Shown here piece by piece: positions 1-8,703 of a DNA stretch of 64,000 nucleotides. The number at the start of each line of letters is the position of its first letter. Within the stretch, counting starts at the first letter, position 1. The notes under the pieces were generated by a model. It was not told the DNA's origin. It ran no database searches and worked only from the letters and a program-made list of their open reading frames with translations. A program made the position numbers and the translations under genes. The stretch spans positions 40,828 through 104,827 of the forward strand of contig NZ_CP081156.1 in NCBI RefSeq assembly GCF_025141175.1, read 5' to 3'. Source of the stretch: Jannaschia sp. M317. Lineage in GTDB: Bacteria; Pseudomonadota; Alphaproteobacteria; Rhodobacterales; Rhodobacteraceae.

Positions 1-685
1 CGGGCACCTCGTGCAGGTTTATGTCCGCCAGACCGGCGGCCGACAACATCGCCTGCGGCAACCCGCCGGGCGCATGGCAGGCCGTATCGAAATCGAACAG
101 GGTAATATCTTCGGGATCGAACACTGTCTCCAGCCTGTCGAGCAGCCCCAGGTAATCGATCCACAATCCCTGGCACAGCCCGGTCTCCATCGCCGCCCCG
201 ACCAGGGCCTGCGGGCGCGGCGGTGACTGGTGCTTGGACAGCTCCAGATAAAGCGACTGCAGAAACCGCCATTGCGTCCGCAAGGTGCAGAAGACCCGGA
301 CCCGATCGAACCCCGACAGCGCATCGCGAAGTGCGCCCAGGTGATCCAGCGCCTCATTGCGGGAAAACTCCTCGCTGCTGAGAAACAGCGTCGTATCGGG
401 GCCGCGCCCGGCATGGGCCGCCGCCAGGCTGCGCAATGTCTCCAGCGGATCGGACGGCAACCGATAAATCTCGGGCATGCCGGTCCAGCCCTCGACCAGG
501 CCATGGTGGCCGGTATGGGTCGACAGGCGCGGATAGATCAGCCCGTGCTCTTCGAGCCGGGCGGAATTGCTCCAGAACAGATCCTGAAGCGAGGTCGTCG
601 CCGTCTTGTGGGTGCCGATATGAAGGATGGCCTGCGCCACGGGATGCTCATTTCTTGTGCGAAAGTGACGGGTTCCTAGTGGCAT
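1..685 (-). CDS. Sulfotransferase-like protein, 3' end outside window
   Basis: The frame is open from ATG 685 to the window edge (228 codons), so the C-terminus is missing. Residues 22-31 read HIGTHKTATT, the 5'-phosphosulfate (PAPS) binding loop of sulfotransferase-like proteins; FLSSEEFSR follows around residue 90. It is a clear paralogue of the gene at 18534-19598: both carry the loop, a GHHGL segment, the SSEEFSR motif and SKHxSPPRP. It lies 32 bp downstream of kpsM on the same strand, so it is probably co-transcribed with it. I infer that it sulfates a surface polysaccharide, but the acceptor cannot be told. GTG 640 is an alternative start just ahead of the conserved region. Family confidence is good; substrate is unknown. 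Confidence 0.8.
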   Translation of the reverse strand, partial: MPLGTRHFRTRNEHPVAQAILHIGTHKTATTSLQDLFWSNSARLEEHGLIYPRLSTHTGHHGLVEGWTGMPEIYRLPSDPLETLRSLAAAHAGRGPDTTLFLSSEEFSRNEALDHLGALRDALSGFDRVRVFCTLRTQWRFLQSLYLELSKHQSPPRPQALVGAAMETGLCQGLWIDYLGLLDRLETVFDPEDITLFDFDTACHAPGGLPQAMLSAAGLADINLHEVP

Positions 686-717
686 GCCCGACAAAATGCC
701 AGAGCCAAGCCGCGATC

Positions 718-1512
718 TCAGGCCCCATCTTCGAGAATCTCGTTGTAGTAACGGTTCAGGGCCAGCATGCCGAGCGCCCCCAAAACCAGCGATACCGTAT
801 AGACATAGATCTCGGAGACGAAGAGCGCGTCATAGGTGTCGAACATGCCGTTGCGGGTCTGCATGATCGCCTGGGCGATCGGATTGAGAAGCAAGGCCGA
901 GCGCAGCTTCTCGGGCAGCGGGTCGATCAGAAAGAAGATCCCCGAGACGATGAACAGCGGCCGGTTGAGCACGGCCCAGATCGTCTGCCAGATCGGATAG
1001 ACGCTGACCGGATAGCAATTGGCCAGCCCGACGCCCAATCCGAACACCGCCGCCATCAGCAGGCCGCGCAGGACCAGCAGATAGTCGATATAAAGCTGCA
1101 GATCGAAGATCAGCATGATCATCGAGAAGATGATGATCGTCACCAGGACCTGGGTGATCACGGTCAGCAGCAGCCGGGCGATGATGGCATCCACATAGGT
1201 CACGCCGGGATAGGCCAGCAACGGCTTGGAATAGCGGATCGAGGCCGAAACGTTGCCCACAACCGCCCCATAGAGCGCGAAAGGCAGGAAACCGGTGGCG
1301 AAGAAGATCGGAAAATTGCTGCCGATCGGAGGGGTCCGGGTGATCGCCGAGAACACCAGCGTCAGCAGGGCGACCCCCCCGATGGGTTCCGCGAAGCTCC
1401 ACAGATATCCCCCCGGCGAGCGACCGTAGGTCGTGCTCATCTCGCGCAGCATCAGGGCCCCGATCGTACGGATGAAGCGGAAGCGTACCTTGCTCGGAAG
1501 CGATTCTGACAT
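718..1512 (-). CDS. kpsM: Capsular polysaccharide ABC transporter permease (KpsM/Wzm type)
   Basis: A 264-aa ABC-2 type permease with about six hydrophobic segments; the N-terminal part contains LMLREMSTTYGRSPGGYLW, typical of KpsM/CtrC. With KpsT it should move a lipid-linked polysaccharide across the inner membrane. The length fits the family (about 260 aa). The ATG at 1512 is preceded by a purine-rich AGAGAG. It is transcribed away from kpsE, so 1513-1600 should hold divergent promoters, and it is followed after 32 bp by a sulfotransferase-like gene. The split arrangement (kpsM leftward, kpsE-kpsT rightward) differs from a single kps operon. Confidence 0.9.
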   Translation of the reverse strand: MSESLPSKVRFRFIRTIGALMLREMSTTYGRSPGGYLWSFAEPIGGVALLTLVFSAITRTPPIGSNFPIFFATGFLPFALYGAVVGNVSASIRYSKPLLAYPGVTYVDAIIARLLLTVITQVLVTIIIFSMIMLIFDLQLYIDYLLVLRGLLMAAVFGLGVGLANCYPVSVYPIWQTIWAVLNRPLFIVSGIFFLIDPLPEKLRSALLLNPIAQAIMQTRNGMFDTYDALFVSEIYVYTVSLVLGALGMLALNRYYNEILEDGA

Positions 1513-1765
1513 GGAACTCTCTTTCGTCCGATCCTTGAGCGGGCTTGCCGGATTTCGCGTGACCGGACAACGGCCCAGGACGAAAGCAGTTGCAAATACG
1601 ATGTGAAAATCAGAAATCTCTGCTCAAAGCGCAAGCAATTTTGCAAAGGCAAACCCCATTTCACAGCCCGCCTCCCCCCCAGCCAAGCCTGCCACCCCAA
1701 AGCCTGCGGGCCGCGCAAAGGCCAAGGCGCGTCATTACGGCATCCTGCTGAGTTTTCTGCTATTC

Positions 1766-2842
1766 GTGCTGCTGCCGCTCGCGGGGGCTGTCTACTATCT
1801 CTACCAGGTGGCAGAGGATCAATATGCCACCGTCTTCGGATTCGCCGTCCGCTCCGAAGAGACATCGCAGGCCAATTCGTTGCTCGACGGGCTGACCGCG
1901 CTTGGCGGCGGGACCAGTTCGTCGGATACCGACATTCTCTATGAGTTCATCCGCAGCCGGGCGATGGTCGAGGCCGTCGAGGCCGAACTGGCGGTCTCGG
2001 AGATGTTCGCCAAACCCGATTTCGACCCGGTCTTCGCCTATGGCGGCCAGGTCGAGATCGAACATCTGATCGACTACTGGCAGCGCATGGTCCACGTCAG
2101 CTATGCCAATGGCTCCGGCCTGATCGAGGTTCGGGTGACCGCCTTCACCGCAGAAGACAGCCTTGCCATCGCCGAAGCGATCGAGCGCAAGGCGACCGAG
2201 ATGATCAACAACCTGTCGGCCGTCGCGCGCGAGGATTCGACACGCTATGCGCGCGAGGATCTCGAACAGGGGCTGCAACGGCTCAAGGTCGCCCGCGAGG
2301 CTCTGACCCGGTTCCGTTCCGAGGCGCGGATCGTCGATCCGAGCGCGGACATCAGCGGTCAGATCGGCCTTCTCAACTCGCTCGAGGCGCAGCAGGCCGA
2401 GGCGATCATCGAATTGAACCTGCTGTTGCAGAACGGGCGCGGCGACGATCCTCGGGTCGAACAGGCGCAGCTGCGCATCGACATCATCGAAACCCTGATC
2501 GAGGCCGAACGGCAGAAATTCGGCTTCGGCAGCGGCGGCGGCCCCGAAACCGAGACCGGTGAGGGGCGCAACTTCTCGACCCTGGTGGGCGAGTTCGAGC
2601 GCCTGATGGTCGATCTGGAATATGCCCAGACCTCCTATCTGGCCGCGCAGACCACGTTGGACGGGGCCCTGGCGCGGGCTCAACGACAAAGCCGTTATCT
2701 CGCCACGTACAGCGATCCGTCCCTGGCCCAGGCGGCGCTTTATCCCAAGCGGTCCAGCCTGTCGGCGTTGGTCGGTCTGGTGCTTCTGCTGAGCTGGCTG
2801 ATCGGTCTGCTGGTCTATTACAGCCTGCGCGACCGCAAGTGA
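1766..2842 (+). CDS. kpsE: Capsule polysaccharide export inner-membrane protein (KpsE/CtrB type), start unresolved
   Basis: KpsE-like periplasmic adaptor: an N-terminal membrane segment, a long coiled-coil region and a second membrane segment near the C-terminus (about residues 332-352) followed by YYSLRDRK. It couples the KpsMT exporter to the outer-membrane channel. The coordinates give the first usable GTG (358 aa), but this start cuts the first membrane segment. The frame is open back to 1607 and encodes an Ala/Pro/Lys-rich tail (PAKPATPKPAGRAKAKARHYG region) followed by the complete membrane helix. The only upstream ATG in frame, 1601, is followed at once by TGA (1604-1606). Between 1607 and 1766 there is no ATG, GTG or TTG in frame. 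Either codon 2 is mutated, or a rare start is used (ATC 1616, ATT 1658, CTG 1745), or the C7 tract at 1674-1680 hides a frameshift from GTG 1603. Confidence 0.75.
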   Translation: MLLPLAGAVYYLYQVAEDQYATVFGFAVRSEETSQANSLLDGLTALGGGTSSSDTDILYEFIRSRAMVEAVEAELAVSEMFAKPDFDPVFAYGGQVEIEHLIDYWQRMVHVSYANGSGLIEVRVTAFTAEDSLAIAEAIERKATEMINNLSAVAREDSTRYAREDLEQGLQRLKVAREALTRFRSEARIVDPSADISGQIGLLNSLEAQQAEAIIELNLLLQNGRGDDPRVEQAQLRIDIIETLIEAERQKFGFGSGGGPETETGEGRNFSTLVGEFERLMVDLEYAQTSYLAAQTTLDGALARAQRQSRYLATYSDPSLAQAALYPKRSSLSALVGLVLLLSWLIGLLVYYSLRDRK

Positions 2843-2849
2843 GCCCGCG

Positions 2850-3527
2850 ATGATCGAGCTGCGGAACCTGCACAAGGCCTTCCATCTCAACGGTGTCACC
2901 AAGGTCGTCGCGCGCGACATCTCATTCACCTTCCCCAAGGGGGAATGCGTGGCGTTGATGGGCGGCAACGGGGCGGGCAAGTCGACCATGCTCAAGATGC
3001 TGGCGGGCACCGTGCGCCCCGACAGCGGCGAAATCGTCCGCCACGGCAGCGTGTCCTGGCCCGTCGGGTTCGCCGGCAGCTTTCACGGCGATCTGACCGG
3101 GGCGCAGAACGTCAAGTTCGTGGCCCGGATCTATGGCGTCGATTCCGACGAGATGGTCAAGTTTGCCAAGGATTTTTCGCGGTTGGGCGGTCACATGAAC
3201 CTGCCGGTGCGGACCTATTCCTCGGGGATGAAATCGCGGCTGGCTTTCGCGATGTCGATGGCGATCAAATTCGACACCTATCTCATCGACGAGATCACCG
3301 CCGTGGGCGACGCCGCCTTCCAGGCCAAAAGCGAGGCGATGCTGCGCGCCCGCCTGACCGAAAGCAGTGCGGTTTTCGTGTCGCACTCGCTGCAGCAGAT
3401 GGAGCGGCTGTGCAATTCGGGCATCGTTTTGCAGAACGGGCGGGTCTTCTACTATGCGCGGGTCCAGAAGGCGATCGAGCACTACGAACACATCATGCGC
3501 GGTGTGATGCCGCCCTGGATGGCCTGA
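2850..3527 (+). CDS. kpsT: Capsular polysaccharide ABC transporter ATP-binding protein (KpsT/Wzt type)
   Basis: A 225-aa ATPase of a polysaccharide exporter. Walker A is GGNGAGKST (38-46), the signature is YSSGMKSRLAFA (123-134), Walker B is TYLIDEI (143-149) and the H-loop histidine is in FVSHS (176-180). The short length without a C-terminal sugar-binding domain matches KpsT rather than the O-antigen type Wzt. It starts 7 bp after the kpsE stop, so the two are translated from one message, and it works with KpsM at 718-1512. It converges with the next gene across a 6-bp gap. Confidence 0.92.
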   Translation: MIELRNLHKAFHLNGVTKVVARDISFTFPKGECVALMGGNGAGKSTMLKMLAGTVRPDSGEIVRHGSVSWPVGFAGSFHGDLTGAQNVKFVARIYGVDSDEMVKFAKDFSRLGGHMNLPVRTYSSGMKSRLAFAMSMAIKFDTYLIDEITAVGDAAFQAKSEAMLRARLTESSAVFVSHSLQQMERLCNSGIVLQNGRVFYYARVQKAIEHYEHIMRGVMPPWMA

Positions 3528-3533
3528 TCCGGA

Positions 3534-4160
3534 TCAGCCCCGCTTGGGATTGAAGGGGATCTCGTAGTTGGGCGTCCGGCGGGAATAGGTGGTCTCGGCG
3601 AACAGGCTGACCAGCAGGTTCGAATGTTCGGGGGTCACCAAGCCCGGTTCCACCTCGAACCGGGCCATGCGACCGACCAGTTCCACCGGCTTCAGGATCT
3701 GTTCGATCACGTGATATTTGATCCGTTCGGCATAATCGTCGAACAGCACCGTGATCGGGGCCTGGGCGCGCAGGCAGACGGCCGCGAAACAGGCCGGACG
3801 GAAACGCCCGTCGATCAGAACCAGATCGGGGTGACGAAAGAAGGCCTCGTCCCAGATCGCCATCGGATAGCGGTGAAACAAATGCCATTGCCGGGTGTCC
3901 ACCGGCCGGCCCCACTTGCCCGTCGGGCCGATGTAGACCGGATAGAGCGTCACCGGAGACAAGGTCGCCTCGGCGTCGAGCGCGCGCTGGATATCCAGGG
4001 CCCAGCTTCGGTCGTTCTCGACGGTAAAGATACGCTTATCCGGCAGTCGCGCCGCCAGCAGGGTCGATCCCCCGGAGCCGTATTCCAGGATGACCTCTGC
4101 CGCGGTGTAATGACGTTCGACGAAGGCGGCCTCTTCGGGTGGAAAGGTCAGGTCGACCAT
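3534..4160 (-). CDS. Class I SAM methyltransferase-like protein
   Basis: A 208-aa protein from ATG 4160 (MVDLTFPPEE), with GGGGA upstream. Residues near 25-35 contain ILEYGSGGST, a glycine-rich SAM-binding loop, followed by an acidic FTVEND strand about 20 residues on, as in class I methyltransferases. Later the frame reads DLVLIDGRFRPAC and VLFDDYAER. Small proteins of this kind often sit in polysaccharide loci and may methylate a sugar; that role is inferred from position only. A longer reading from 4319 adds 53 residues of poor composition and was not chosen. Confidence 0.65.
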   Translation of the reverse strand: MVDLTFPPEEAAFVERHYTAAEVILEYGSGGSTLLAARLPDKRIFTVENDRSWALDIQRALDAEATLSPVTLYPVYIGPTGKWGRPVDTRQWHLFHRYPMAIWDEAFFRHPDLVLIDGRFRPACFAAVCLRAQAPITVLFDDYAERIKYHVIEQILKPVELVGRMARFEVEPGLVTPEHSNLLVSLFAETTYSRRTPNYEIPFNPKRG

Positions 4161-4440
4161 GGGAATCCCCGCTGTTGCATAGTCGGCTGACGGTCGGGAG
4201 ACGCCCCCCGGGCGATTGGAACCACAAGAACGTTGGAAACGACAGGCGGAAATCGAAAAATCCGGTCGTTTCAGCGAGGAACCCCGCACGGGTGCCCTAC
4301 CGAACCGAACCTTGCCCATGTTAGTGTCGCTCTATTGAGAACACGCGCTTGGCGCGCTCGACGAAAATTTTATCGGTTCCGCATATGCCCACAGCTCCGG
4401 GTATGGGGCGGGCACGGCCAGGGCGAAGGAAAAAGACGGC
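4161..4440. promoter_or_regulatory. Divergent intergenic region, methyltransferase-like gene / coiled-coil gene
   Basis: 280 bp without a convincing gene between two divergent starts. It is less G+C-rich than its surroundings in places (GACGAAAATTTTATCGG around 4360-4375) and ends in GAAGGAAAAAGACGGC, which supplies the ribosome binding site for the gene at 4441. Promoters for both flanking genes are expected here; I could not identify convincing -35/-10 boxes. Confidence 0.35.
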
Positions 4441-7383
4441 ATGTCGCCAGACCAAACAGAAGATCAATCGCATCTGCCGAAGCCACAAGATCCCGATCTC
4501 TCGACCCCTTTGTCCAACAAGGCCCTGTTCTGGCCCGCGCGCTACCTGGCCCCGGACCCGGTGCTGCACCACGTGCCGTTGCTGTTCTGGCTGTTCGACG
4601 TGATGCGTCCCAGCAGTTTCCTGACCCTGGGCAACCCCAGCGGTGTCGTGCATTTCGCGGCCTGTCAGGCGGCCGATCGGCTGGATTGTGACACCCAGTG
4701 CGAAGCGTTCTGCCCCTGGCCCGACAACACGGTGCCCGAGACGTTGACGCAATACGCAGAGACCCACTTCGAGGATCTGTCGCGTCTGCAGGCGCATTCG
4801 CTCAAGCGGGCCCCCCGGCGGATTGCCAACCGGTCGGTCGACATCCTGTTCATCGATATCGCCGTCACCCCCGATCTGGGCGAGGCGCTGCGCAAGAAAT
4901 GGCTGCCCAAGCTGTCGGACCGCGGGGTCGTGATTCTGCACGGCCTGGAGACGCAGCTGGCAGAAGACGCCGGCGAAGACCTGCTCGATCACGTTCGTGA
5001 CCTGGGCCCCGGTTTTGAACTAATGGCGGGATCCGGGCTGCATCTGGTGGGCGTGGGCAACCAGATTCCCGACCGGCTTCGGCTGCTGCTGGATCAACCC
5101 ACCGGGGGCCAGGGCCGCCGCGATGCGCAGCGGGTGCTCAAACGCCTGGGCCGGTTGCATCACCTGGAGGCGGAGCGCGCCGAGGGCGCGCGCCTCCGCA
5201 CCGCCCTGAAGGAAGCCGAAACCCAGCTGCGCGATCGCACCCAGGCACATGATACCCTGGCCGAAAAGCACAAGGACCTGATTGCGCGATACGATGTGCG
5301 CAACACCATGCTGGCCACCACCCAGAGCAAACTGTTCGACGTGGAACGCGCCACCCGCGCCGAGGCCGCGCAGATCCCCGATCTCGAACGCGATCTCGAC
5401 GAGGCCCGAAAGGCCTGGACTGCCGCAAACCAGGAGCTGGAGGCGCTGCGGGACGCGCGCGCGACCCTCGGCAAGGACCACACCGCCCTGAAGACAGCGC
5501 ATGAGGAGCTCAAGGGCACGCTCGACGCGTTGCAGCAGACAAAGGCGGATCTCGCCAAGAAGGTGGCCGCCCTCGAGAAGGCCGAGCAGGACCGGCGCAA
5601 GGCGTTGACGGAGCAGGAAACGGACCTTGCCGCCCTGCGGTCCGCACAGACCGAGACGAGCAGCCACCTGTTGGAGGCCCAGGGCCTTCTGGCCACCCGT
5701 GAGACGGAAATCGCAACCCTGCGAAGCGAGGCCGAAGCCGACCGGACAACGCTGCAGGACCGTCTGAAGGAACAGGCCGAGGCGCTTGCCCGCACCAAGG
5801 AAAAGGCCGAACAACACCTGGCCGGGCTGGAGAACCGCAAGAGCGAAGTCGTCACTCTGAAGGATCAGATCGGCAAACTGACCGAAATGAACGAGGCCGC
5901 AACCCAACGTATCGCCGCGCTGGAGGCCGATCTGGCCAAACGGCAGGAGGCCGGCGACACCCAGGCCCAGGACCGCGCCGCCGAGCTGGAGGCCCGCAAC
6001 ACCGATCTGGCCCGCCTGACCGAACAGCTCAAGGCCGAGACCACCGCCCGCGAAGCCGCCGAGGCCCAGGCCCAGGACCGCGCCACCGAGCTGGAGGCCC
6101 GCAACACCGATCTGGCCCACCTGACCGAACGGTTCGAGATCGAGACCACCGCCCGCGAAGCCGCCGAGGCCCAGGCCCAGGACCGCGCCACCGAGTTGGA
6201 AGCCCGCAACACCGATCTGGCCCGCCTGACCGAACGGTTCGAGATCGAGACCACCGCCCGCGAAGCCGCCGAGGCCCAGGTCCAGGACCGCGCCGCCGAG
6301 TTGGAAGCCCGCAACACCGATCTGGCCCGCCTGACCGAACGGTTCGAGACCGAGACCACCGCCAGAGAGACCGCCGAGGCCCAGGTCCAGGACCGCGCCG
6401 CCGAGTTGGAAGCCCGCAACACCGATCTGGCCCGCCTGACCGAACGGTTCGAGACCGAGACCACCGCCAGAGAGACCGCCGAGGCCCAGGTCCAGGACCG
6501 CGCCGCCGAGTTGGAAGCCCGCAACACCGATCTGGCCCGCCTGACCCGACGGCTGGAGACCGAGACCACCGCCAGAGAGACCGCCGAGACTGGTCTGGCC
6601 GCGCGGTTCGAGGAAATCGCGCGTCTCATTCAACGGCTGGAGCAGACCGCCAAGACAGAAGCCGCGACCCTCCGGGAAGTGGAAGCCCGCGACGGCGACA
6701 TCGCACGTCTGTCCAAACGGCTGGCAGAGGCGCAGGAAGAGCAGACCAGACGCGAAGACGCCCATGCCAAGAGCTTCGCCGCCGCGGATGTCCGCCGGAT
6801 AGAGCTGTCACAGGCGCTCGAAGAGGCCGACCGCAAGCGGAAGACCCTGGAAAAACGACTGGAATCGCAGGATCGCCAGGCGGCGGACGACAAGGCCTCC
6901 CATGCGGCCAAGATCGCCGCGCTGCGCGATGCGACGGCCCGGCAGCTGCACGAATTGGACACTCGCTTCACCGCGACCCAGGATACGCGTTTCATGGAAA
7001 TCGCTCAGATGACCCGCTGGCTGGAAGCGACCCGCCAAGAGTTGGAGCGCAGCCGCAGCGATCACGAGACCGCCCGGCAATCGGCAGACCGTCTTTCGAA
7101 GTTGGTCACGGAATTCCGGGAGATGCAGACCACCCTGTCGGGCGGCATTCGCCAGCGTCAGGGGCAACTCGACGCACAATCCGCACAACTCGACGCACAA
7201 TCGGCACACCTTGATGCGCTGTCCTCACAACTGGCGGAACGCGAGGACACCATCGCCGGGCTGACGCGGGACAACGGCACATTGGCCAATCAGATCGACG
7301 CGATGCTCAACAGCAATTCCTGGCGCATCACCGAACCGGTCCGCAAACTGGTGTCGAGCGCGCGCCGTCGCGGCGGGTCCTGA
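4441..7383 (+). CDS. Methyltransferase-like N-domain fused to a long repetitive coiled coil
   Basis: A 980-aa protein. Residues about 55-205 look like a degenerate class I methyltransferase fold (FLTLGNPSGVVHF, then SVDILFIDI and GVVILHG). Residues about 225-955 are almost continuous Glu/Ala/Arg/Leu coiled coil. It includes about six near-identical 35-residue units (QDRAAELEARNTDLARLTE core) at roughly residues 508-717. The C-terminus carries NSNSWRITEPVRKL, a short motif that I recall at coiled-coil ends of polysaccharide-locus glycosyltransferases. There is no signal peptide, so it is probably cytoplasmic. The position between capsule export and rhamnose genes suggests a scaffold or chain-length/terminating role, as for coiled-coil rulers such as WbdD; this is inference. 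An AGGA stands 11 bp before the ATG. It converges with ugd. Confidence 0.7.
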   Translation: MSPDQTEDQSHLPKPQDPDLSTPLSNKALFWPARYLAPDPVLHHVPLLFWLFDVMRPSSFLTLGNPSGVVHFAACQAADRLDCDTQCEAFCPWPDNTVPETLTQYAETHFEDLSRLQAHSLKRAPRRIANRSVDILFIDIAVTPDLGEALRKKWLPKLSDRGVVILHGLETQLAEDAGEDLLDHVRDLGPGFELMAGSGLHLVGVGNQIPDRLRLLLDQPTGGQGRRDAQRVLKRLGRLHHLEAERAEGARLRTALKEAETQLRDRTQAHDTLAEKHKDLIARYDVRNTMLATTQSKLFDVERATRAEAAQIPDLERDLDEARKAWTAANQELEALRDARATLGKDHTALKTAHEELKGTLDALQQTKADLAKKVAALEKAEQDRRKALTEQETDLAALRSAQTETSSHLLEAQGLLATRETEIATLRSEAEADRTTLQDRLKEQAEALARTKEKAEQHLAGLENRKSEVVTLKDQIGKLTEMNEAATQRIAALEADLAKRQEAGDTQAQDRAAELEARNTDLARLTEQLKAETTAREAAEAQAQDRATELEARNTDLAHLTERFEIETTAREAAEAQAQDRATELEARNTDLARLTERFEIETTAREAAEAQVQDRAAELEARNTDLARLTERFETETTARETAEAQVQDRAAELEARNTDLARLTERFETETTARETAEAQVQDRAAELEARNTDLARLTRRLETETTARETAETGLAARFEEIARLIQRLEQTAKTEAATLREVEARDGDIARLSKRLAEAQEEQTRREDAHAKSFAAADVRRIELSQALEEADRKRKTLEKRLESQDRQAADDKASHAAKIAALRDATARQLHELDTRFTATQDTRFMEIAQMTRWLEATRQELERSRSDHETARQSADRLSKLVTEFREMQTTLSGGIRQRQGQLDAQSAQLDAQSAHLDALSSQLAEREDTIAGLTRDNGTLANQIDAMLNSNSWRITEPVRKLVSSARRRGGS
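5962..6591 (+). repeat. 105-bp in-frame tandem repeats (about six copies)
   Basis: Units of 105 bp encode 35 residues of coiled coil. Copies alternate between REAAEAQAQDRATE and RETAEAQVQDRAAE variants; neighbouring late copies look identical at DNA level apart from single changes. Thirty-five residues equal five heptads, so copy number can change without breaking coiled-coil phase. Confidence 0.85.
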
Positions 7384-7410
7384 GACCCCGCCGCAACGGC
7401 CCCGCCGGGA

Positions 7411-8577
7411 TCAGTTGTTGCCGAACAGATCGCGGGTAAAGATCTTTTCGACCACGTCGGCGATCTCGTCGGTCTGGCGGTTGGCGACGATGATGTCGCA
7501 ATCGCGCTTGAACTTGGCCAGGTCGCGCTCATTGCGGGACCCGAAAAAGCTCTCGTCGGCCAGGGCCGGCTCATAGACCACGACCTCGATGCCCTTGGCC
7601 TTGATCCGCTTCATCACGCCCTGCACCGAACTGTCGCGGAAGTTGTCGCTGTCGGCCTTCATCACCAGGCGGTAGATGCCCACGGTCTTGGGTTTTTGCG
7701 CGATGATCCGGTCGGCCAGGAAATCCTTGCGGGTCTGGTTGGCGTCGACGATGGCGCGGATCATGTTCTGCGGCACTTCGCGGTAATTCGCCAACAGCTG
7801 CTTGCTGTCCTTGGGCAGGCAGTAGCCACCATAGCCGAAGGACGGGTTGTTGTAATGGGTCCCGACCCGCGGATCGAGGCCCACGCCCTCGATGATCTGG
7901 CGGCTGTCGAGCCCGTGCATCAGCGCATAGCTGTCGAGTTCGTTGAAATAGGCCACCCGCATGGCGAGGTAGGTATTCGCGAACAGCTTGATCGCCTCGG
8001 CCTCGTCGCTGTCGGTCAAAAGAACCGGCACGTCTTCCTTGATGGCTGCCGTCTTCAGCAGGTCGGCAAAGACCCGTGCCCGTTCGGACCGTTCGCCCAC
8101 GACGATCCGGCTGGGATGCAGGTTGTCATGGAGCGCCTGACCCTCGCGCAGGAACTCGGGCGAGAACATGATCTGCGTGTTGCCCGTCCGCTCGATCAGG
8201 GCCCGGGTATAGCCCACGGGGATGGTCGACTTGATGACCATGACCGCGTCCGGGTTGATCCGCGTGACCTGCTCGATCACGGCCTCGATCGAGGTCGTGT
8301 TGAAGGCGTTGGTTTCGGGATCATAATTGGTCGGCGTGGCGATGACCACGAATTCGGCGTCGGCATAGGCCTCGACCGGATCCATCGTGGCCGTCAGCGA
8401 CAGCTCGTCGCCCGCCAGGAACCGTTCGCAGGCGTCGTCCACGATCGGAGAGATGCCGTTGGACACCATCTTGATCTTTTCGGGGACGACATCGACTGCG
8501 GTGACGTCGTGCTGGCGGGCAAGCAGAATGGCGTTGGAAAGGCCGACATATCCCAGTCCGGCAACAGCAATCTTCAT
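7411..8577 (-). CDS. ugd: UDP-glucose 6-dehydrogenase
   Basis: A 388-aa NAD-dependent enzyme oxidising UDP-glucose to UDP-glucuronate, a precursor for acidic capsules and exopolysaccharides. The NAD-binding loop is GLGYVG (7-12); the catalytic cysteine is C253 in [11 protein letters not shown]. The length equals the short bacterial Ugd form. AGGAAGAGAG precedes the ATG. It is the last gene after rfbA on the same strand (126-bp gap), so it is probably the tail of the rhamnose operon. GDP-mannose and UDP-ManNAc dehydrogenases are relatives, but the context and sequence favour Ugd. Confidence 0.92.
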   Translation of the reverse strand: MKIAVAGLGYVGLSNAILLARQHDVTAVDVVPEKIKMVSNGISPIVDDACERFLAGDELSLTATMDPVEAYADAEFVVIATPTNYDPETNAFNTTSIEAVIEQVTRINPDAVMVIKSTIPVGYTRALIERTGNTQIMFSPEFLREGQALHDNLHPSRIVVGERSERARVFADLLKTAAIKEDVPVLLTDSDEAEAIKLFANTYLAMRVAYFNELDSYALMHGLDSRQIIEGVGLDPRVGTHYNNPSFGYGGYCLPKDSKQLLANYREVPQNMIRAIVDANQTRKDFLADRIIAQKPKTVGIYRLVMKADSDNFRDSSVQGVMKRIKAKGIEVVVYEPALADESFFGSRNERDLAKFKRDCDIIVANRQTDEIADVVEKIFTRDLFGNN

Positions 8578-8703
8578 TTTATGGCTCTCTTCCTGGGCGG
8601 CCTTGGATCAAAATATTCCCCGCCTGTACTGTCAAACGAGGGTGGAATGAACCCCGCCGACCCGGTCCGGCGATATGACGCCGCCCAGCCGCCGGGGTCT
8701 GGA

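Noticed and set aside
1603..1944. A separate small protein from GTG 1603
   Set aside because: Its composition is implausible after the first 26 codons and it overlaps the strong KpsE frame; kept only as a possible frameshifted KpsE N-terminus.
3534..4319. A longer methyltransferase-like protein starting at 4319
   Set aside because: The first 53 residues are Arg/Ser/Pro-rich without a plausible ribosome binding site and lie in the divergent promoter region; ATG 4160 fits better.
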